Made by a program: the position numbers and the translations under genes. The notes below the pieces were generated by a model. It ran no database searches, had not been told where the DNA came from, and saw only the letters and a program-made list of their open reading frames with translations. Below, piece by piece: positions 53,650 through 64,000 of a stretch of 64,000 nucleotides of DNA; position 1 is the stretch's first letter; each line of letters starts with the position of its first letter. The DNA is from Oidiodendron maius Zn (lineage: Eukaryota > Ascomycota > Leotiomycetes > Myxotrichaceae). Location: the NCBI GenBank assembly GCA_000827325.1, contig KN832870.1, positions 5,518,001-5,582,000 on the forward strand, in the 5' to 3' direction.

Positions 53650-55525
53650 ATGAAGACCGAAGCGGCGATTACCACCAGTTCCGATTCCGGGAAGTCTGAG
53701 TTGAGTCCTGCTGCCGATGATTCATCTCTGCACAGTGGCTCTGTCGTCCTAATCCCCAAACCTTCTGACGACCCTCGCGATCCATTGGTACGTCAATTGG
53801 CCCACCTGAAGGCGCAATTGCGTTCACCCCAATTGTGTGCGACCCGACATTTACTAATTGGGCAATTGCCTTTCAGAACTGGCCTTTCAGAAAGAAATGC
53901 GCCACAGTAGCCGTCCTATCTCTCGCACTCTTTGCTGGATATGCCGCTCCCTTCTGTGGGCAGCTCAATCTGGTGCAGCAGGCTGCACTGTATCACAAGA
54001 CCACGGTTCAGATAACTTACTTTGTAAGCTTCATGTGCGACCATTGACCATTAAATCCCCTCCTAATCATCCTTCTGAAACAAGAATTCCGCGTCCTCGG
54101 CAGGTCTTGCATCTGGAGGTTTCTTCTACTCGCCGCTTGCCCACAAGTTCGGTCGCTCCTCTGTGATCTTCTGGGCCGTCCTGGGCTGTCTCGGAGCCCA
54201 GATATGGGCCGGCCTCATGACGAAGCCCGACCAGTACTGGGCCTACTTCATGTCCAGGTACTTTGCGGGTTTCTTTGGAATGGTAGTTAGCGTTCTCGGT
54301 CCTCGATACCTCGTTGACATGTTCTTCCTGCACCAGCGCGGGAGGGCGTTCACCGTGCTCCACCTGGCTTTGAACTTTGGCGCCTCTGCCGGTCCCACCT
54401 TCTCTGGCTACATTGCTGCCAAACGGTACTGGCCCATTGAGTACTGGTGGTCTGTCGCCCTCCTTGGCTTCACCGCCATCATTGTCTTCTTGTTTTTGGA
54501 GGAGACTGGATACGATCGTGAAAATCCCGAGACCAATCCTGAGATCCCCAGGAGCTGGATTTCAGGCCGTGTTCGGACCTTCTTGCCTGGGAATAGGATA
54601 GTCAAGCCGGCGACGCTGGGAGAAGTCGTATGTATCATTGATTCCATATTTACACACTCCATACTAATGTCATGTGCAGGGCAGAGTTGGAATCTTACCA
54701 TTCAAGATCGCACTGGCGCCAGTGGTCCTCCTGGTCGCAGGATTTGATGCCATCAGTTTTGGATTTTACGTTGCCCTGAATGCCCTCACTCCCGTCTGGT
54801 TGCAGAAGCCCGTCAAGGTCGGAGGATATGGCTTCACCGTTACCGAGAACGCTACTTGTAAGTCGCCGTCGTAACTGATTCTAGCCCTCTTCTCGAGCTA
54901 ACCATCGTCGCCGTGTAGTCACTCTGGTTCACTGGATTGGTGTTATTGTTGGGCTCCTGTATGGGCAGTTTTTCAGCGACAGAATCCCTCTCTGGCTCGC
55001 TCGTCGTAACCATGGCGTCTGGAAGCCTGAGTTTCGCCTTCACGCCCTCTGGCCCACGAACTTCATCCTGATGCCAATCGGCCTCGGACTTGTCGGAGCG
55101 GCGCTCCAGCATAGGCTCCACTGGATTGTGTTCGCCATCGGCCAGTTCTTTGTCACCATTGGCTCTCTCGTCAGCATTCCTGTCACCGTGAACTACATCT
55201 GCGAGGTGAATTAATCCGTTCTGCAATGATATACTAGTTGCTAATACAACCGCAGTGTTTCCGAAGCCATACTATTGAGGCGACGATTCCAGTCAACTCC
55301 ATGCGTCTCTTCCTCGGCCTCTCCATCAACTTTTACATCAACAACTGGATTGCGGCAGTCACCATTGGCTGGGTTTATGGCATGATGGCCTTCTTCACCA
55401 TCTTCTCCTTCTTCTTCCTCATGATCTTGATGTGGAAGGGACATACCATCCGTAAATGGACCCCGTTCGGAGTGGGATCTGATGAAGAAGGAGAACATGT
55501 CTTGAAATCGTCGCACGGCATTTAA
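53650..55525 (+). CDS. MFS transporter of the DHA1 (polyamine/drug:H+ antiporter) type
   Basis: Twelve-span major facilitator. The ATG at 53650 begins a Ser-rich N-terminus ending in DPRDPL. An intron follows (about 53788-53877), then NWPFRKKCATVAVLSLALFAG: the DPxNW(P/S) junction typical of DHA1 transporters. More exons give SAGLASGGFFYSPLAHKFGRSS (loop 2-3 motif), RYFAGFFGMVVSVLGPRYL, RGRAFTVLHLALNFGASAGPTFSGY (antiporter motif C region) and FLFLEETGYDRENP. FTLVHWIGVIVGLLYG and SIPVTVNYICE-CFRSHTIEA follow. The last span block is NNWIAAVTIGWVYG. Five introns are visible. Such proteins export toxic compounds or metabolites, or move polyamines. It may belong with the neighbouring tailoring genes, but nothing in the sequence proves it. 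Confidence 0.85.
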
Positions 55526-56248
55526 AAAGTTGCGCTTGCCGTCGGCTGCAGCCTAAATTGTATTACAGCATAGCTTTGTTTAGTACCAGACTCACTATTA
55601 ATTACGTAGAGCTACACATTATAAATATTACTCTGCGCCTATCTTGCTCACAACACAGTGCATGCACCCTCTTTTGACATCTTAAGTGATCCATTTAGCC
55701 TATTGTCACGTGAGTTTAACTTATGGGTCATTTGGATGCCGGTCATTGGTGGAACTGATAAAATCTGGCCAATGATTGTCAACTAAACACCCCCCCCCCC
55801 CCTTTTCTTCCTTAATGTCTTTTTTATATTCCACCTTGGAGAACAAATACATAAGGGTATTTATTTCGTAGCTGGAGAATTCTTGTCTCTTTATTCAGAG
55901 ACGTATAAGTTAGCACTATAATGGGATGTGGGCCTTTGATTATGTTAGTGATGTATATATTTTGAGGGAATCCTGAAAAATAACTTTTACTAGGAAAATA
56001 TATAACTGTTAGATATCATATCATCTGTGAAGAAAGAGCAATTAATACAAACTATCTCATTTTCTTAGTATCTCTTCACAAAATGCTCTACAATGTGTAT
56101 TCTGATACTTGATCAAGCATAACAGTGTGTACAGTGGACCGAGTCAGCTTATCAAAGATAAAGAAGAAAATTAGCCGGATCACCACGACACTAGACTTTT
56201 GCGCTATTCTTTTATCGCCCTCCATCTTTGCTTCTAAACTGCTCAACC
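55526..56248. other. AT-rich intergenic region with a poly-C run
   Basis: About 720 bp. A run of about 14 C lies at 55788-55802, preceding a T-rich tract. The rest (55840-56130) is AT-rich with no gene seen. Confidence 0.5.
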
Positions 56249-57903
56249 ATGGAAAAAATCGACAAAGACATCGAGGCCGCGACGCCAGATGTCGCCCCAG
56301 GGCGTCCGTCCGACGAGAGCAGACCTCCTGCCACGGATTTCTTCTCCCGTGTCAACGCCAAGATACACTCGATCAAGTACCTCGAGGCACGGGGTATCGA
56401 GCGCGTCCCAGAATCCGAGCGACACAAGGTCGGCGTGTCCAACTACATGCAGATGAGTCTGCTATGGTTCAGCACCAATATCACTGCTAATAACATCGCC
56501 GTGGGCATGCTGGGCCCGCTCGACTATGGACTTGGCTTCACGGATGCGGCGCTCTGTGCCGCCTTCGGGGCGGTGCTGGGCGCCATCGGCGTCGCCTACA
56601 TGAGTACCTTTGGCCCCGCCAGTGGGAATCGTACAATGGTACTGAACATTCCCTGATTACGTAAAATGTCAAGTCTATGGCTTATTAGTCTCTCTCTAGG
56701 TTATTGCCAGATACTTCATGGGTTATTGGCCTAGTAAAATTTGTGCATTGCTTAACATCGTGATCATGCTTGGCTATGGGATGATAGATTGCCTCGTTGG
56801 CGGTCAGATCCTCTCAGCCGTTGCTGATGGCAGCATGTCCGTTGTAGTGGGTGTTATCATCATTGCTCTGATCTCGTGGCTCGTGGTCCTATTCGGCATG
56901 TCTGTTTTCCAATATTATGAGAGGTATGGTGACATCCACTCGGCCCTTGTGTGCTTCTGAGTCGCATTGGGAGGATAATGTTGACGTGGGAATGTCTAGA
57001 TGGGCATGGATACCGCAGCTGCTCGCTCTTTTTGTGCTCGTGGGCTCTGCTGGGCCAAAGTTTGATACGTCTATTGCGTCGACAGGTGATTCGGCCACGA
57101 TTAATGGTAACCGGCTCTCATTCTTCTCCCTTTGCTTGTCTGCCTCTGTCGCCTGGGCTCCTGCAGGGGCAGATTATTATGTCTACTACCCTTCAGGAAC
57201 GAAGAAGTGGAAGACCTTTGCCATGACCACCCTTGGGATTGGTCTGTCCCTGGCCTTTGCCAATGTGATGGGTGTTGGTCTAGCTTCTGGAACGTTTTCT
57301 CAACCGTCATGGGCATCGGCCCTGGATGTATCATCCGGGGCGCTCATCCTGGAGGGATACGCAGGCTTGGGAGGATTTGGGAAATTCCTCGGCGTCCTGG
57401 TTGCACTTGGGCTAATTGCTAACAACATCCCGGGGACATATTCAGCAACCCTGGGGTTCCAAGTACTTGGCCGTTACACCGCCCGAATTCCCCGTTGGTT
57501 CCTCTCATGCATTAGCGTTATCATCTATACCGCCTGTGCATTAGGAGGCCGAAACCAACTATTCGATATATTTGAGAACTTCCTAGCCCTGATGGGATAT
57601 TGGGTCACTATCTACCTTGTCATTGCATTGGAAGAACACCTTATCTTTCGACGAACACATGGCTTCGACTGGGAGACATGGAGTGATAGGTCAAAATTGC
57701 CACTAGGTCTTGCCGCCTTCACAGCGTTCGTGATTGGATGGGTTGGTGCCATCCTCTGCATGTACCAAGTCTACTACGTAGGTCCGATTGCCAAACTGGC
57801 CAGTGCGGATGGCGCCGACCTTGGCATTTGGGTTGGGTCATCATGGGCCATGATTGTGTTCCCACCCCTGAGGTGGCTTGAGCTACGGAAATTTGGTCGT
57901 TAG
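56249..57903 (+). CDS. NCS1-family permease for purines/pyrimidines (cytosine-purine type)
   Basis: Plasma-membrane nucleobase:cation symporter-1. Exons 56249-56638, 56700-56923 and 57000-57903 total 1518 nt, 505 residues, in frame. The N-part ends with ARGIERVPESERHKVG. The first span region MSLLWFSTNITANNIAVGMLGP is a signature of the FCY2/FcyB branch of NCS1. GPASGNRTM-VIARYFMGYWPSK corresponds to the conserved loop between spans 2 and 3. NIPGTYSATLGFQVLG and the YWVTIYLVIALEEHLIFRR region are further family marks. Likely a cytosine/purine scavenging transporter; substrate within the branch cannot be fixed. Confidence 0.9.
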
Positions 57904-60095
57904 GCTTCCCGGGTACCAAAAATTTTCCGCGCTTAGGAATTGTATTAGGTTTTCTTATTTATGGATACGAGAGAATGACTACGAAATAGGTTTAATACAA
58001 TTAGACGACCGTTAACAACCCTTGGCGATACAGTAATAAACGAGGGGTTCTGGGTATCTAAGTGAACTACCCCTGCTCGTTCCTGCGTATCTGGCCCTGT
58101 CTTCTCAATATCAAACATCCCCGAGTATAATCGGTATCGAATCCTCGATGCACTCTATCCATAAAAGATCTCCCTCTTCGTATATTCTCGGGAATGTCAA
58201 GGCTTCAATGCAGTACGGAATTATTCGCTCAGTTAGTGTCTCCATGCCTGGTCCGTCTGTTGCTTCCGGGTTGAATCTGGACTCTCCGGGCCTTTTTGCT
58301 ATTCTTAAGGTGCAACGTATGTCGAAATACATGAAAATTCCCGTAGTCAACTATTCTTCATTTGGAACATGAGCCGTTCCACCAAAATTGTATTCTGAGC
58401 GTTCAAGTTCCATGGTAAAGGTCTTTTCACAAACCTTACGTTCGACTTCAGGCTGTTTTGTTGCTCCCTCCGGATACATCTAAAGGAAACCTACTTGTTA
58501 TCCATCCACAAGATATATGCTTTAAGTATCTCAAAGATCCTTTTCTTTTGACGCTCAAAACATTGCTGAATTGGAGTTTCGACGGGTGATTGAGGCTGCC
58601 ACGACCGCCGAGGCTATTTGAACTTGATGTTCTACATCGCTCCAGGTGATACGTGACCGGGATTTTCAGTTGAATATCTCATGGAATCAGTTCATGGATA
58701 GACTCGCGCTTATATACGACGAATTATGGAGACATATAGTCGTATACTGCGGCTTGAAATATATCACTTTGCAAATCTGTCATTTGCTGTCTTCCATGAT
58801 TAAGGCTCTTATCATGAACGTTGTTTGTGATTCACCTTTTAGCAGCGGGAATGTCTTAGGATTGTGTGAATGCGGCATCATGCATTGAACGAAACTGCCT
58901 ATACTTTTCTTTACTTCACTTCTGGATTGGATACTAACATGTAACATCTACTAGAAATAGATACCATCTGACACTCACTAGACCTCCCCATCCCAAATCA
59001 AGACATCCACAACCATCGAGCGGAGCAACTGTACGAACTCTAAATTTTCGTCAAACGGGTAATGTGCCTTGTGCATGAAATCACTCACATATGTGAGTAA
59101 GGCTTGGTAATGGACATTGACTATTGGTAGTAGAAGTGAGAGATGATGAATGTGGTGAAGAAGGTAAGATATATAGGTGCTCTAGAGTGTTAATAAACAG
59201 TCTAAATTGCGCATGACAAGATGGATAAGATGAGCTAGATGTGGACGATACCAAAGCAGTGATTATGGGTTGTGTTTGGGCCAGTGATCATACAGGTGAG
59301 AGTATATCTTGACAAAGGCGGGGAAACATTGACCAACTAATTGATTAAATAGTTGAGTTCGCATCGATCTAAATTACTTTATTTCAGAAATACATCGATC
59401 GGGTGGATAATTTGTCGCCCGCGCTGGAGACGGCATCAACATAGCAAATATAGACCGGAAGAATATGAGACTCAGTCGTGCGTGTCGTCTCAGACAGTCG
59501 AAAAGTCACTTCTCTATAGATGAGAGCATCTTCTATGACCCTAATATAATGTCTTTAGGGACTGGTGAGCTCTTGGAGCGGACTGCAGCGTGTGGATTGG
59601 AAGAGTCAACTGATGCTGGGCAGGACTTTAGCATTGTCATCATGAGTAATGATTATGTTGCGTATCACCGAGCGCCTCAAGCGATCTAGTATCAGTTTGC
59701 GTGATCAATGCGCACGTCAAAAGAAAGAAAAGTAGAAAAGAAGAAAGGAAGAACATTATATTTGAAGAATATAGTAAGATTCTGTGGATATCCTCTTCTC
59801 ACATGCTGGATCTTGGTGTTTGCGACCGCCCGCCAACAGCGTTCGGTCATTTAAATCCCGCATATTAAGATCTGAAGGCGCCAGTGTCTCGATTCCCCAC
59901 TAGCAGCTAGTATGTCATCAGTCAAATAATGCCCCTCCACCTCTCCCCATTCCCTAGATTCTGGATTACTCTTGCTGATGATTTCGTCTTATCTATTTGC
60001 ATCTTCGCTGGGAGACTGAGACCCGCCTGCACCATCCGCGCTCCTGTCGGGATCGACATCAACGGCCCTGAAATCCACAAGACGTGGATAGAGTA
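57904..60095. other. Long intergenic region, includes one possible remnant
   Basis: About 2.2 kb before the TRP channel gene. Apart from the minus-strand frame listed separately, it holds only short frames (58646-58888 and 59465-59689 plus) that show no domain. AT-rich between 58900 and 59400, purine-rich around 59720-59760. Confidence 0.45.
58111..58480 (-). pseudogene. Possible small gene remnant interrupted by one stop
   Basis: Not recognised. A minus-strand frame from the ATG near 58480 reads MYPEGATKQPEVERKVCEK and FNFGG-like sequence (EYNFGGTAHVPNEE), meets a TAG, then continues for about 80 codons. That second part (GIFMYFDIRCTLRIAKRPGE, IIPYCIEALTFPRIYEEGDL) has normal, protein-like composition. 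One substitution would join the two parts. It could equally be a chance open frame. Confidence 0.25.
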
Positions 60096-62225
60096 ATGGA
60101 AGACGCATATAATGACAGCGACGCACTTCTAGACCATGCCGCGATTGAGGATGGACGCCCGCAAAGAGATGGACAGAAGGTGGGCGAGCACTTTACTCCT
60201 GATCCTCATGCTAACTTGCCAGTCTACACTACGATCCACCGGTAAATACACATAGAATATAAGATTCCTCTGAACGGACTTTGGACTGACTTCCGGCAGC
60301 ATCCGGAAGCTTGTAATTGCTAGCATTGGTCAGTATTCTCTCTCTGTGATTTCCTCGCAGTGTGAGCGCAAATCTAATACATCTGCGAAGATGATCCGTA
60401 CACACTGGACCAGCTGAAAGAGCCGCATATGAACGTGCACACCGTGAGAAGGCTTGTGGATCAACTTTATGACCCCGACAATATTTCAATTGGTAGGCCT
60501 ACAGGTTTCTGATACTCCAATACCGCGAGACACATCAATTCCCGCGCTTCATTTCCTTATTGTTATTGAAGAAACTGAAACTGATCTTGAGTTATAGTGT
60601 ATTGTCTTCTCGTCAACCGAATGCAATTTTTACACGAGCAGTCATATCAGGGCCACCTCCAGACTGTCAGCATAACTCGTGCCACTCTGTGCGAGCTGGG
60701 TACGAATCCCTTTGAGAGACTTTTCGTTTCTGCACATGCTGATTGGGCAAATATAGTGGCGACCCGACTCCTGCGGCGTTTCGACGAGGATAATTCAGGC
60801 CTCCAAGGCCTATTATTACTTGCCAATATCCTCGTGGCCGGCTTTGAACCGTTTCAAAATGCTCCTGCCGAAGTTCTTCGTCAAAACCCCAATGCTCCAC
60901 AATGGCCAGTGCAGAAACGAGGTGGATATGAGAGGAAGCTGCCGGCGCTAGAAGTGGCCATAATATCAGAGAGCAAAGTCCTCCTCTCCTCTTCGGTGTG
61001 TCAGAAGGTGGTGGATGCCGTCTACCGCGGACAGATCGTCTATACGCCGCTGTCCTTTGTCGACATTCTACCTGATCACTACAAGCACCGTCCGATATCT
61101 CTCTATGATCCTCGGAAAGCGCCTCTCCTGAATCAGTACCGATTGATCGTGCCGCGGCTTCGCGGCATGATTGAAGTTTGCCAGTTTGCGGTTCTTCTTG
61201 CTCTTTATGTACTCGCCATGGTTCGGCGCCAAGGGCTTACGATCACGCCTTATGAGATCATCTTTGGTGCTTACGCTTCGGGGTGGATTTTGGAAGAATT
61301 TGCCGCAATTATTGAGCATGGCTGGAATGTCCATACGCAGAATCTCTGGTCATTCCTAGATATTACTTTTTTCGTTATCTACGGCGCTTATCTTACGATG
61401 CGGATGTATGCATTCGCATCTGGCCGCAATTACCTTGCAGAAGATGCACTCAATATCCTCGCAATAGCGGCCCCTGTCCTTCTCCCTCGTCTCGCTTTTA
61501 ATTTAATGCCAGACAACATGCTCTTCATCTCGCTCCGAGCTATGATGAGAGACTTTACTGTTCTGACTCTTCTGGCAATCTGGTGTTTTGCCGGTTTCTT
61601 TCTCTCCATGAAGTGGCTCCTCGACGGCAGCAGTGAGAATCACACCAAAGACACCCCGGACTCTGCCACGATCTCTAAATGGATGCTCTGGATCTGGTTT
61701 GGACTGGACGGCACTGGAATCGAGCGATCGGTAGACTTCCATCTCGTTCTCGGGCCGTCGCTCATGATTGCCTTCGCCTTCCTAGGAAACACGCTCTTCC
61801 TAACTATTCTCGTATCAATGCTCACCAACACTTTCTCTAAGATTGTCGCTGATGCCACAGCGGAGATCCAATTCCGGCGAGCTGTGCAGACCTTTGAAGG
61901 CGTGAAAAGTGATGCCATATTCGCCTACCGGCCCCCTTTCAACATTCTGGCTCTACTAATTCTGCTGCCTCTAAAGCTCATTCTTTCTCCCAGATGGTTT
62001 CACAGCGTCAATGTTGCAATGGCCCGCACGCTGAATGCTCCGATTCTCTTACTAATTGGCATTTATGAGCGACATCAGCTGTGGCGAGCGCCGAGTGATC
62101 GGCCTCTTGGTCCGTCCAAGCGCAGCAGGCTATTCCCTTGGACCTTCTCTGGGTTTTATCCCCACGGAGATATACAGGCCGTTTTTGAGACAGACCCGCC
62201 TGAGACCTCCCTTGACGACAATTAA
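60096..62225 (+). CDS. YVC1-type TRP cation channel (fungal TRPY)
   Basis: Vacuolar or plasma-membrane Ca2+-permeable cation channel related to yeast Yvc1. Five-intron-bounded exons were read: 60096-60241, 60300-60328, 60391-60492, 60598-60699 and 60757-62225. They total 1848 nt, 615 residues, in frame. The soluble N-part contains DPYTLDQL, NVHTVRRLVDQLY, VYCLLVNRMQFLHEQ and TRLLRRFDED. At least six spans follow (MIEVCQFAVLLALYVLAM, FLDITFFVIYGAYLTMRMYAF, FTVLTLLAIWCFAGFFLSM). The pore-region sequence KWMLWIWFGLDGTGIE precedes the last span LVLGPSLMIAFAFLGNTLFLTILVSML. The fourth intron (60700-60756) is 57 bp and stop-free, so its retention would add 19 residues. Family assignment is good. 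Confidence 0.87.
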
Positions 62226-63057
62226 TTATTTGCGGCAGAGAGCTTATATCTAGAATGGGAAACGCCATATACTTATTCTGTGGTTCAGCGATGCACATGC
62301 CAGAAGTCCTTTCTACGGAAGCGTGCTCGCTTGGGTTAAGTAGCTGAAAGGATTCAAAGTGGGGAGTGATGTTATATATACGAGGATGCAGAAGGGTAAG
62401 GGAAAGAAATGCATACTAGGTACATAAAGTTATCGATTAGACCCACCACAAAGGAACGTAAGAATAAAGTACGAATCAAGAATAACCACTTGTCCTTATC
62501 CCCGTTCAGCCCCGCGCCAATTCCAATCACATGAAGGCAGAGTGAGGAAATCCTGCTATATCCGGTCGCAATGATGTAAGGCCTGACATCAGATGACACC
62601 ATCATTCTGGTAAATGTGGGTTCGCAGTGCTCCGTATACAGTCGGCGTCAGCTTGGCAGAAATATATTTTGGCAATTCGGCCCATCCTGCTTACCCCTTA
62701 CCCCGCATTCAACAAGAATCTTTGCGGCATTGAATGCAACGGCACTTTTAAGCGAAGTACGATATCGGTGAAAGAGCTGCATGTCTAAAAGTTACATATG
62801 TTTCGGATAGTAATAGAAACACGGAGTAAAATATCACGTAGAAAGCGGGGTGAGAAGTGGATAGGATAGTCCGCGCATTGTCTATAAGCGCTTTGCCTCG
62901 TCAGCAATGATGTGAGAAATTACTTCGGATTCGAGACAGATCTACGGACACCACACTTTACCTACAGTACCAACATGTTAGACACATAAAGAAGGGCCAA
63001 CCAGGCCAGCCTCCATCTAAGGCAGGTCTCTTCTCACTTGACATCTAGAAATCGAAC
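62226..63057. other. Intergenic region
   Basis: About 830 bp between the TRP channel and asparagine synthase genes. No supported gene; a minus-strand frame at 62372-62605 shows no domain. Confidence 0.45.
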
Positions 63058-64000
63058 ATGTGTGGACTTACTGCCTTTCTTGCCCTTCGTGGTCTGTCTG
63101 CGCCCGGGCACAATGGCAAGTTTCCGGCAGACCAGGCCGAAGATGCACTTAAAGCTAGCATGAAAATTGTGAAACATCGCGGTCCTGATGCGGAGGGCCA
63201 TTGGATTAGCTCTGATTCAGAAGTTGGTACGTACGCTTCGAACTTTCGTTTTCTCGATGCAAAAATTGCAGCTTCAATTTGTTAATCTTTGACTGCACTG
63301 ATTCTCTAAACTGATACTTGTAGCTTTGGGTCATGTCCGTCTCTCAATTATCGACTTGAGCCCTTCCGGCAACCAGCCTTTTCATGACAGTCAAGATGAT
63401 ATCCACGCTGTCGTAAATGGAGAGCTATATGACTATGAGCATTATCGTACTCAATTTGAGAAAGAATATAACTTCAAAGGCAACAGTGACTGTGAGATCG
63501 TCATTGCTCTGTACCGCCATTATGGGATTGACTTCTTGTCCCATCTTAGAGGTGAATTTGCACTCGTCCTGTGGGACGCCAAGCGCAAGTTGTTCTTTGC
63601 TGCCCGTGATCGCTTCGGAATCAAGTCTCTCTATTACACGGTTGTGGATGGCCGTCTCCTGGTCGCGACGGAAATGAAATCTTTCTTGCCGTATGGATGG
63701 AAGCCTGAGTGGTCGATCCAAAATTTACGAGACAAGTCGTACGAGTATGGATCAGACACCTTGTTTAAGAACGTTTATTCGGTGCGTACATTGTGCTATG
63801 CAGTCTGAATTTACTCCAAACTCCGGAGAAAATGAGTCAAGGGCAGAAGTATTCTTGTTTATCATCGCTGACTAGATTTATAGATCGTGCCGGGAGAGTA
63901 TTTGATAAGTCAAGATTTCCAGCCACCAACCAAGAAGTTGTATTGGGAAGTGGACTACGCAGCCAAGGTGAGAAATAGGCAGAATATACCGCCTGTGAAT
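63058..64000 (+). CDS. Glutamine-hydrolysing asparagine synthase family protein (3' part outside window)
   Basis: Begins with MCGLTAF, so Cys2 is the N-terminal nucleophile of the glutaminase (GATase_7) domain. HRGPDAEGHW, ALGHVRLSIIDLS (joined across an intron with donor GTACGT at about 63226), QPFHDSQDD and VVNGELYDY are the conserved glutaminase phrases. GNSDCEIVIALYRHYG and LRGEFALVLWDAKRKLFFAARDRFGIKSLYY complete the domain. A second intron (63781 to about 63882) leads to IVPGEYLISQDF. The synthetase domain lies beyond the edge. The L-Y-D-Y form and 30-residue-long early loop are like fungal AsnB paralogues that are separate from the housekeeping asparagine synthetase and sometimes sit in metabolite clusters. 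That role is inference. Confidence 0.88.

Noticed and set aside
57904-60095. Plus-strand frames at 58646-58888 and 59465-59689
   Set aside because: Short, without domains, signal peptides or matching splice sites.

Overview
The window is from a filamentous ascomycete (Pezizomycotina). The evidence is short introns (mostly 43-100 bp) with GTRNGT donors and CTAAC/CTAAT-type branch points, Zn2Cys6 and HET-domain genes, fungal NACHT-ankyrin and rhodopsin-fold proteins, and very large MFS families. The best species hint is a xylogalacturonan hydrolase whose C-terminus and catalytic blocks resemble Aspergillus XghA as I remember it. A Eurotiales genome (Aspergillus, Penicillium or a relative) is therefore my best guess, not a certainty. 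The gene content (transporters, esterases, secondary-metabolism tailoring enzymes, allorecognition genes, decayed genes) is typical of an accessory or subtelomeric region.

Left part (1-24.3 kb) is mostly intact and mostly concerns the surface and plant polymers. In order it holds: a membrane-anchored GH16 enzyme cut by the window start; a processive GT2 glycosyltransferase; a secreted type-B carboxylesterase; a CTF1-like Zn2Cys6 regulator divergent from an anion:cation-symporter-type MFS permease; a secreted CE1/feruloyl-esterase-like enzyme; an alpha/beta hydrolase; the xylogalacturonan hydrolase; a damaged phytanoyl-CoA-dioxygenase-like gene; and a sugar MFS transporter. A CGGTAAA heptamer forms an inverted repeat just upstream of the regulator and recurs in front of the CE1 esterase and the alpha/beta hydrolase, so these may form one regulon.

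Middle part (24.3-41.3 kb) is a decay island. It contains a LovD-like serine transesterase/beta-lactamase gene with a 2-bp frameshift, a badly broken Baeyer-Villiger monooxygenase with a triplicated 22-bp segment, an NLR-like lipase-NACHT-ankyrin gene killed by stops that all look like C-to-T changes, a LINE fragment, tandem repeats and a broken regulator-like remnant. Two small multi-exon genes nevertheless look intact: a 108-residue secreted protein with 12 cysteines (37347-37847), and a cysteine-rich single-pass surface protein (40319-41204).

Right part (41.3-64 kb) is intact again. It starts with an unusual HET-domain protein with several N-terminal membrane segments. A compact FAD-monooxygenase / MFS / SAM-methyltransferase trio follows, which looks like secondary-metabolite tailoring without a core enzyme in the window. 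Next come a rhodopsin-fold (PTH11-related) membrane protein, a DHA1-type MFS transporter, an NCS1 purine/pyrimidine permease, a YVC1-type TRP channel, and the start of a glutamine-hydrolysing asparagine synthase cut by the window end. No tRNA, rRNA or CRISPR was found. Exon borders were read by eye from splice signals; where exon lengths were summed they keep the frame, and this is stated per gene.
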